Positions 5,520 through 10,000 of a DNA stretch of 10,000 nt are shown in pieces. Made by a program: the position numbers and the translations under genes. The notes below the pieces were generated by a model. The model saw only the letters and a list, made by a program, of their open reading frames with translations, had not been told where the DNA came from and searched no databases. Position 1 is the first letter of the stretch. Every line of letters begins with the position of its first letter. Origin of the DNA: Treponema sp. (GTDB taxonomy: Bacteria; Spirochaetota; Spirochaetia; Treponematales; Breznakiellaceae); NCBI GenBank assembly GCA_020216655.1, contig JAIWNU010000033.1:1-10000 (forward strand), read 5' to 3'.

Positions 5520-5909
5520 ATGGGTATGCAAATCAGTACCGTAGGATACGGATATCCTGCGATAGGACTCCCGCAAGATCGTGGACCTGGAGCTCAGGCC
5601 CATATACCCGTTACGGAGGGCCGCACGGACGCGCCTTCCCGCTTTGAAGCATCCTTGCCGGGAACTAACTCAGAGCAGGTCTATCCTGTACAGGATCTGC
5701 AAAAAGTTGCAGATGAATTGGAAAAGATTAGCCTTGCATTCAGCAGAAAACTGCGCTTTGTCGTGGATTACAAGACAAAGGAAGTGATTGTCAAGGTTAT
5801 TGATCCATCTTCCGATAAGGTGATTAAGGAACTTCCGCCCGAAGAGATGCAAAAGCTGCATCAACGTATAAAAGAAACTCTTGGGCTTCTGTTTGATCAG
5901 ACAGTTTAA
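5520..5909 (+). CDS. flaG: FlaG family flagellar protein
   Basis: The 129-residue product has the FlaG architecture: a poorly conserved, Pro/Gly-rich N-terminal half (residues 1-55), then a conserved C-terminal domain of about 70 residues beginning LQKVADELEKISLAFSRKLRF, continuing VVDYKTKEVIVKVIDPSSDKVIKELPPEEMQKLHQRI and ending KETLGLLFDQTV. The run of strand V-V-D, K-E-V-I-V-K-V-I-D and the I-K-E-L-P-P-E-E motif are diagnostic. FlaG proteins are encoded next to fliD in many bacteria and, where tested, affect filament length; how FlaG acts in spirochetes is not evident from the sequence. The fliD start lies 24 bases after the stop, so the two are almost certainly co-transcribed. Near its 5' end lies a perfect small hairpin with a CGGA loop, and inside its 3' half a sigma-28-like motif; both are listed separately. 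The family call is confident. Confidence 0.93.
   Translation: MGMQISTVGYGYPAIGLPQDRGPGAQAHIPVTEGRTDAPSRFEASLPGTNSEQVYPVQDLQKVADELEKISLAFSRKLRFVVDYKTKEVIVKVIDPSSDKVIKELPPEEMQKLHQRIKETLGLLFDQTV
5540..5561 (+). promoter_or_regulatory. Hairpin with ACGGAT loop inside the flaG 5' coding region
   Basis: CGTAGGATA (5540-5548) pairs with TATCCTGCG (5553-5561), a nine-base-pair stem with one T-G pair around the tetraloop CGGA. With the closing bases the loop reads ACGGAT, the same core as in the first flagellin leader hairpin. It begins 20 bases after the start codon, where a bound protein could hinder initiation or early elongation. The structure is seen directly; a CsrA role is inference. Confidence 0.45.
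5791..5818 (+). promoter_or_regulatory. Possible internal sigma-28 promoter for fliD, inside flaG
   Basis: TCAAGGTT (5791-5798), a 12-base spacer and TCCGATAA (5811-5818). The -10 element is identical to that of the flagellin promoter at 3265-3272, the -35 element differs at one base, and the 12-base spacer is the same. It would start transcription about 105-110 bases before the fliD ATG. Because the sequence also encodes conserved FlaG residues (V-K-V-I-D-P-S-S-D-K), chance is possible. Confidence 0.45.
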
Positions 5910-5933
5910 TAGGGCGGAACCATAGAAGGATCG

Positions 5934-7904
5934 ATGTCGGACATATATATTCCCGGAGTAAAAAGCCGCTACGATACGGATAAACTCATTGAAGACCTGA
6001 TGAAGGTCGAACGCATACCAAAAGAACGGGCTCAAAAAAACGTAGAAAACTTAAAAACAGAAAAAACCAACTGGCAGGATCTCGGCCGGCGGATGGCGGG
6101 ACTCCGGGAAAGCGCCCGCAATCTGTATTCATTTCAAAGTCCTTTTACCGAACGGGTGGTTAAATCTGCCGATGAGTCGGTTATAAGCGGGACTGCCGGC
6201 AGAGATGCGGCCGAACAGGAACGAAGTTTTATTATAAAACAAATAGCAAGCGCTGACCGCTTCTTATCTAAACCGCTGCCGGAAAACTATACGGTTCCTC
6301 CTGGGAACTATACATTTGGAGTCGGTAAAGAAAGTCTTTCATTCACCTACCGCGGTGGAAGCCTTAAGGATTTTGCCGAAGCTCTTACAAAACGAGGCAG
6401 GGATATACTGCGGGCCGATGTAATTACCGTAGAACCGGGAACTCGATCCTTGGTAATCGAAGGTCTTAAAACAGGGTCTGCAAACCGGCTTTCTTTTAAG
6501 GAAGATGCTGAAAAGCTTGCCCTTTCAGCCGGAATGGTCGAAAAAATTGATTCAGTAAGCCGTAATCTTCTTTCAGATCCAGTAAACATCCCCTCTGGCA
6601 GCTCAAAACAACTTAAAATCAGCCCTTCCCTTCCGACAAGGAGCGGGCTCATGCTTTCCTATGAGATTGCAACCAGGGTTAAAAATGATGCAGATGAGGA
6701 AGCTCCCGGGCCTCCCCCTGGGCCAGAATTACCCTCCGCTGGCAGTATTACTTACGGCGGCATTACCATAGAAAATGATCCTGCAGCTGTATCGCTGCCT
6801 TCTTATACCCCGCCGCCCAAACCTAAACGGGTAGACACCATGGATGTGGTGCAGCTTACTTTTTCTGACGGTACCACAAAGCTGCTTCCTCCCATCACCG
6901 ATTCCACGGAATATAAGAATTATCAATTTAAGATTACCGATATCAGCGAAGGCAAAACGATTTCATCAATTTCTGTAATAAACGGAAACACCCATCGGGA
7001 CATTTTGCTGCAAAATGTGCGTATTTATGACAGCGAAGCCAATGAAGGGCTGAGACCCCTCCACGCAGTTTCCACCGCCCAGGATGCGATCCTTAGTATG
7101 GATGGCATCCAGGTTACTCGTTCTTCCAATACCATCGACGATCTTATACCTTCTGTAAAACTAACCTTGAAAGGCACCAGTGATAAAACGGTAAAAATAA
7201 ACGTAGAACCAGACCGGCAAGCATCCAAAGATGCGATTATCAGCCTGGTCGCAAACTACAATAGGCTCCTTGCGGATTTGAATGTGCTTACCAGAAATGA
7301 TGATAAAATCATTCAGGAATTAACTTACCTCTCCAAGGACGAGCAGGAAGAAATGAAAAAGAAACTGGGAGCCATGCAAGGAGACTCCACGCTCAATACC
7401 TTTAAATCAGCTCTGCAGCGGCTTGCCACATCCAGTTATCCGACCGCGTTAGAACGGGAAATGGCACTGTTAGCCCAGATTGGCGTAAGCACCGACGTAC
7501 GCAAAGCGGGCTCAAGCCAGGGTTACGACGCAAGCCGCCTCCGGGGATATTTAGAGATTGATGAGAAGGTCCTAGACCAGGCACTCCAGACAAAGTTGCC
7601 CGCTGTTAAGGAATTGTTCGGAAAAGATACCGATGGGGACCTGATAGTTGATTCAGGTTTTGCCTTCGCCTTAGATAGCCTTATTCGTCCCTATGTACAA
7701 ACAGGCGGCATCATTGCCCTTAAAACAAGCGGCCTCGACAGCAGAATAGGCCAGGAAGAAAAACGTATAGAAAGTCTAGATAAACAGCTCGCTGCTAAGG
7801 AGCAAAGTCTTAAACAGCAATATGGAAAAATGGAAGGGGCCTTGAACAGCATGGAAAAAACATCTACCTCCCTTGACCAATTTAGCAAATCATCAAATCA
7901 GTAG
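5934..7904 (+). CDS. fliD: Flagellar hook-associated protein 2 / filament cap FliD
   Basis: The 656-residue protein is the filament cap, which sits at the distal end of the filament and directs flagellin insertion. The FliD N-terminal domain spans about residues 1-105 (IPGVKSRYDTDKLIEDLMKVERIPKERAQKNVENLKTEKTNWQDL, 6-50), with the expected heptad-like helix. The central part (about 110-370) is variable and contains Pro-rich linkers, PGPPPGPELP (258-267) and TPPPKPK (292-298). The FliD C-terminal domain starts at about AQDAILSMDGIQVTRSSNTIDDLIPSVKLTLKG (382-414) and ends in a coiled-coil-like helix LDSRIGQEEKRIESLDKQLAAKEQSL (601-626). Segment KDTDGDLIVDSGFA (564-577) sits where FliD proteins usually have a Gly-rich turn and has Ca-site-like acidic spacing. 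The length, greater than in enteric FliD (about 470), is in line with what I recall for treponemal FliD. ATG 5934 follows GAAGGA at 5925-5930, which is close to the start. flaG lies 24 bases upstream and the next gene starts eight bases after the stop. Confidence 0.95.
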   Translation: MSDIYIPGVKSRYDTDKLIEDLMKVERIPKERAQKNVENLKTEKTNWQDLGRRMAGLRESARNLYSFQSPFTERVVKSADESVISGTAGRDAAEQERSFIIKQIASADRFLSKPLPENYTVPPGNYTFGVGKESLSFTYRGGSLKDFAEALTKRGRDILRADVITVEPGTRSLVIEGLKTGSANRLSFKEDAEKLALSAGMVEKIDSVSRNLLSDPVNIPSGSSKQLKISPSLPTRSGLMLSYEIATRVKNDADEEAPGPPPGPELPSAGSITYGGITIENDPAAVSLPSYTPPPKPKRVDTMDVVQLTFSDGTTKLLPPITDSTEYKNYQFKITDISEGKTISSISVINGNTHRDILLQNVRIYDSEANEGLRPLHAVSTAQDAILSMDGIQVTRSSNTIDDLIPSVKLTLKGTSDKTVKINVEPDRQASKDAIISLVANYNRLLADLNVLTRNDDKIIQELTYLSKDEQEEMKKKLGAMQGDSTLNTFKSALQRLATSSYPTALEREMALLAQIGVSTDVRKAGSSQGYDASRLRGYLEIDEKVLDQALQTKLPAVKELFGKDTDGDLIVDSGFAFALDSLIRPYVQTGGIIALKTSGLDSRIGQEEKRIESLDKQLAAKEQSLKQQYGKMEGALNSMEKTSTSLDQFSKSSNQ

Positions 7905-7912
7905 GAGCAGCT

Positions 7913-8728
7913 ATGCAGGTAACAATTAACGGCAACAGTACGGACCTGGTAATCGAAACAGAAAAAAACCTCGGAGAACTTTTAGCAAATTTAGAACTCT
8001 GGCTTGAGGACCAGGGCTTTAGTGTAAGCGGCCTCTCGGTCAACGGAGACTCAGTTTCTGCAGAAGGGCTTGAGCAGCTCTACAGCCTCGATCTTGCAAG
8101 CATTAAAACCCTAGATGTACTTGCTTCCAGTTGGGTAGAACTATATCACCAGGCACTGCAGGATGCACTGCAGCTTGTTAAACAGATTCAGGAGGTATCG
8201 TTTCAGGAGCGGACTGAGCTTGTAAAAACATGGCACAATTCAGCCAGCATGCGTTTCATAATGGATAGAGACACTGAACTGGGGCAATATCTTAATTCTG
8301 CTTTTGCAGATCAGGGAGCCTTGCATAATGGATTAGAAAGTGTCATCCTTGAACGGATTGGAGAACTCGAAAATCCGCTGCAGGCAGCAAAGGCAGTTCA
8401 ATTGCTCCTCTCTGAAATTATACAACGGATGGAAAATCTCCCCCTGGATCTGCAAACCGGAAAGGATCGTCAGGCTATTGAAAGCCTTCAGATGTTTTCG
8501 GTTATCATGAGTAAACTATTTAGACTGCTCCCTCTTTTTGCGTTCATGGATATTAATACGGAGACACTCAAGCCCCTGCTGGAAGAAATCGGAAGCACAT
8601 TGCAGGAACTGCTTACGGCCTATGAGTCAAAGGATACGGTTCTCGTCGGAGATTTGGCAGAGTATGAAATAGCGCCACGGCTTCGTTCTTTACAGGAAGC
8701 TCTGGAGCCTCTTATAGCAGCCACTTAG
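7913..8728 (+). CDS. Conserved-context hypothetical protein downstream of fliD
   Basis: I do not recognise a named family. The 271-residue product starts at ATG 7913, eight bases after the fliD stop, with TAGGAG (7902-7907) serving both as stop codon and ribosome binding site, so it is translated with fliD. Residues 1-48 look like a small beta-grasp-type module (MQVTINGN ... strand, helix LGELLANLELWLEDQGF, strand VSGLSVNGDSV). The remainder is almost wholly helical with many Leu, Gln and Glu residues (WVELYHQALQDALQLVKQIQ; NPLQAAKAVQLLLSEIIQRMENLPLDL; FSVIMSKLFRLLPLFAFM; LKPLLEEIGSTLQELLTAYES). No signal peptide is seen; the hydrophobic patch near residue 205 is short. As I recall, treponemes carry a hypothetical gene at this position. 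In other bacteria the export chaperones FliS and FliT lie here, so a chaperone-like role for FliD or flagellin is a reasonable guess from position and helicity, but there is no motif to prove it. Confidence 0.88.
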   Translation: MQVTINGNSTDLVIETEKNLGELLANLELWLEDQGFSVSGLSVNGDSVSAEGLEQLYSLDLASIKTLDVLASSWVELYHQALQDALQLVKQIQEVSFQERTELVKTWHNSASMRFIMDRDTELGQYLNSAFADQGALHNGLESVILERIGELENPLQAAKAVQLLLSEIIQRMENLPLDLQTGKDRQAIESLQMFSVIMSKLFRLLPLFAFMDINTETLKPLLEEIGSTLQELLTAYESKDTVLVGDLAEYEIAPRLRSLQEALEPLIAAT

Positions 8729-8739
8729 GGAGACAGATT

Positions 8740-9837
8740 ATGCCCATCTTTTTACTTCAGTCTCCCTATTTTAAAGAAAACGATCCCCAGAGCATGATCA
8801 TCGTTCTCGTGGTAATTGTAGTTTTTATTGTCGTCATGAGCACTATGAACATAGTTCGTAATGGCATAGGCGGCACTGGAATAAAGAGGGGAGCGGGCCC
8901 GCGAAAATTCAGCAGATTTGCATTGCGTAGGGCCGCAGCCAGTCTTGGGCTCGACCGGGACCAAACGGAACTTCTTGAATGGGCCTTCAGAACCGAGGGA
9001 ATTACCGATCCAGAAATAACCCTTTCTAATCCAACATTGCTCGACAAGGCTTTTAAACATGCATACCGGGTCATAGAGAAAAGCGCAGAAACAGAAGCAA
9101 TTGCGGAAGAGCAAAAATCAATTCTATTTTCTATTCGCAACAGGGTAGAAGCGGCGCGAAGCAGTACAAGCAAAATTACTTCCAGCAGAAAACTGCCGGA
9201 TAATATGCCGGCAACCCTGACCAGCCCTAAGGGAGAAACATATCCGGTAAAAATCATATCATCCAAAGGGGATGAACTCCTGGTGGATTGTCCCCGCAGT
9301 GCAGTGGGCACTCCCCTGCGTCTTCCCCGCGGAGCCAAGGTTCAGCTTTCCTTTTATTCTAAGTCAAGTCAGGGCTACCGTATGGAAAGCCGCGTTATTT
9401 CCATTATCGATACCCCCCGTGGTCCGGCCTTGCAGCTTGCTCATTCGGAAAAAATAGAAGCATTGCCAAACCGAAGATATAAACGAAAGCAAACCCATAT
9501 TTCATGCTTTTTTTCACTAGTAAGAATTGAGCAGCGGCAAATAGGTAGAAAAATTGAAAAAAAGACCATTGTAGATGACAGAAGATCCCTTGGTACAATA
9601 CTTGACATATCTGCCGGTGGCTGTGCTATTAAGAGCGCTGCCGCATTGAATGCGGGAGCATACCTTAAAATAGAGTTCGATGATGATCACGATCGCAGTC
9701 ATGCAGCCCTTGGCAGGGTAATCCGTACTAATAAAACCGGCGGCATCGGCGGTATCATGCACATCCAGTTTGCGAAGATTCCACGGAAAACCCTGAACGC
9801 AATAAATGCCCTGGTATTTGAATATGACCAGGATTGA
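8740..9837 (+). CDS. Membrane-anchored PilZ-domain protein, YcgR-like c-di-GMP receptor candidate
   Basis: The 365-residue protein starts at ATG 8740, seven bases after AGGGAG (8727-8732), and 11 bases after the preceding stop. One transmembrane helix is visible near the N-terminus (MIIVLVVIVVFIVVMSTM, 19-36), followed by a basic segment (RNGIGGTGIKRGAGPRKFSRFALRR, 40-64) that suggests a cytoplasmic body. Residues 65-145 are helical. Residues about 155-240 form a beta-rich part like the YcgR N-terminal domain (ATLTSPKGETYPVKIIS ... GAKVQLSFYSK ... RVISIIDT). The PilZ domain begins with NRRYKRK (244-250), which supplies the RxxxR c-di-GMP motif (R245, R249), and continues with DISAGG (289-294), the D/NxSxxG motif. 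Both motifs are intact, so c-di-GMP binding is expected. The roughly 40 residues between them are more than usual and very basic. YcgR acts as a flagellar brake in enterics; here the membrane anchor and the flagellar neighbours make a motility role plausible but unproven. Confidence 0.88.
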   Translation: MPIFLLQSPYFKENDPQSMIIVLVVIVVFIVVMSTMNIVRNGIGGTGIKRGAGPRKFSRFALRRAAASLGLDRDQTELLEWAFRTEGITDPEITLSNPTLLDKAFKHAYRVIEKSAETEAIAEEQKSILFSIRNRVEAARSSTSKITSSRKLPDNMPATLTSPKGETYPVKIISSKGDELLVDCPRSAVGTPLRLPRGAKVQLSFYSKSSQGYRMESRVISIIDTPRGPALQLAHSEKIEALPNRRYKRKQTHISCFFSLVRIEQRQIGRKIEKKTIVDDRRSLGTILDISAGGCAIKSAAALNAGAYLKIEFDDDHDRSHAALGRVIRTNKTGGIGGIMHIQFAKIPRKTLNAINALVFEYDQD

Positions 9838-9872
9838 CGGAAAAGCCGGGAAACCTTACAATTTTTAACATT

Positions 9873-10000
9873 ATGAAGATAATTGGGATAAAAGACATTA
9901 GCAGAAAAGAAACCCATATTTATTATCGCCGCGTTTTTAATGGAACTGCGGTTATGGAACTCATGCATAAAAACGTGGAGAAACGAATAGAGTTTATTAT
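9873..10000 (+). CDS. N-terminal part of a hypothetical protein (3' end outside window)
   Basis: The frame is open from ATG 9873 to the window edge, 42 codons starting MKIIGIKDISRKETHIYYRRVFNG, with charged and aromatic residues and no stop. I do not recognise it. No good Shine-Dalgarno precedes the ATG; the sequence before it is AT-rich (ATTTTTAAC). An alternative start is TTG at 9834, which overlaps the TGA stop of the PilZ gene and would make the two translationally coupled, adding 13 residues; the ATG is preferred because the added residues do not look conserved in type, but this is open. It lies 35 bases after the PilZ gene on the same strand, so it probably belongs to the same transcript. 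Confidence 0.65.
   Translation, partial: MKIIGIKDISRKETHIYYRRVFNGTAVMELMHKNVEKRIEFI

Noticed and set aside
1..10000. CRISPR array, tRNA, rRNA, insertion sequence or prophage
   Set aside because: No regularly spaced repeats, no transposase- or integrase-like frame, and no tRNA or rRNA signature was seen on either strand.

Overview
The window reads as chromosomal DNA of a Treponema-like spirochete. Two tandem FlaB-type core flagellins carry the spirochete hallmarks (start MIINHN, internal GANMDQ, no cysteine, no long variable domain). They are followed by a flaG-fliD cluster of the kind I recall from treponemes. GC content is moderate and visibly higher in the first 2.7 kb, which is closer to free-living or insect-gut treponemes than to T. 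pallidum; the species assignment is inference.

Layout: every gene found is on the + strand. (1) Positions 1-357 are the C-terminal end of an uncharacterised protein. (2) Positions 432-2714 encode a RarA/MgsA-type AAA+ ATPase with an extra ~310-residue C-terminal region that looks like a Rossmann-fold, SAM-methyltransferase-like domain. (3) Positions 2792-3121 encode a small protein of unknown function. (4) Positions 3122-3429 are a regulatory intergenic region with an excellent sigma-28 (FliA-type) promoter and a hairpin-rich leader. (5) Positions 3430-4290 and 4541-5395 are two flagellin genes, separated by a terminator-like hairpin and a strongly structured leader. (6) An intrinsic terminator at 5447-5490 closes the flagellin unit. 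(7) Positions 5520-9837 form a tight row of flaG, fliD, an unknown helical protein and a membrane-anchored PilZ protein, with a further reading frame starting at 9873 and cut by the window edge.

Function: the flagellins build the core of the periplasmic filament, FliD is the distal cap that lets flagellin polymerise, and FlaG is usually linked to filament length. The gene after fliD sits where export chaperones (FliS/FliT) often lie, but I do not recognise it as one. The PilZ protein resembles YcgR-type c-di-GMP receptors and may connect c-di-GMP to motility or to another membrane process.

The most interesting signals are regulatory. Both flagellin leaders carry a small hairpin presenting an A-N-GGA loop about 25 nt upstream of a Shine-Dalgarno sequence that itself contains AAGGA. 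This is the two-site arrangement expected for CsrA repression of flagellin translation. A third hairpin with the same kind of loop lies just inside flaG. A sigma-28-like motif with the same spacing as the flagellin promoter lies inside flaG, upstream of fliD. I found no mobile element, CRISPR array, tRNA or rRNA, and no evidence for a wholly new system; most of the window is ordinary flagellar gene territory.
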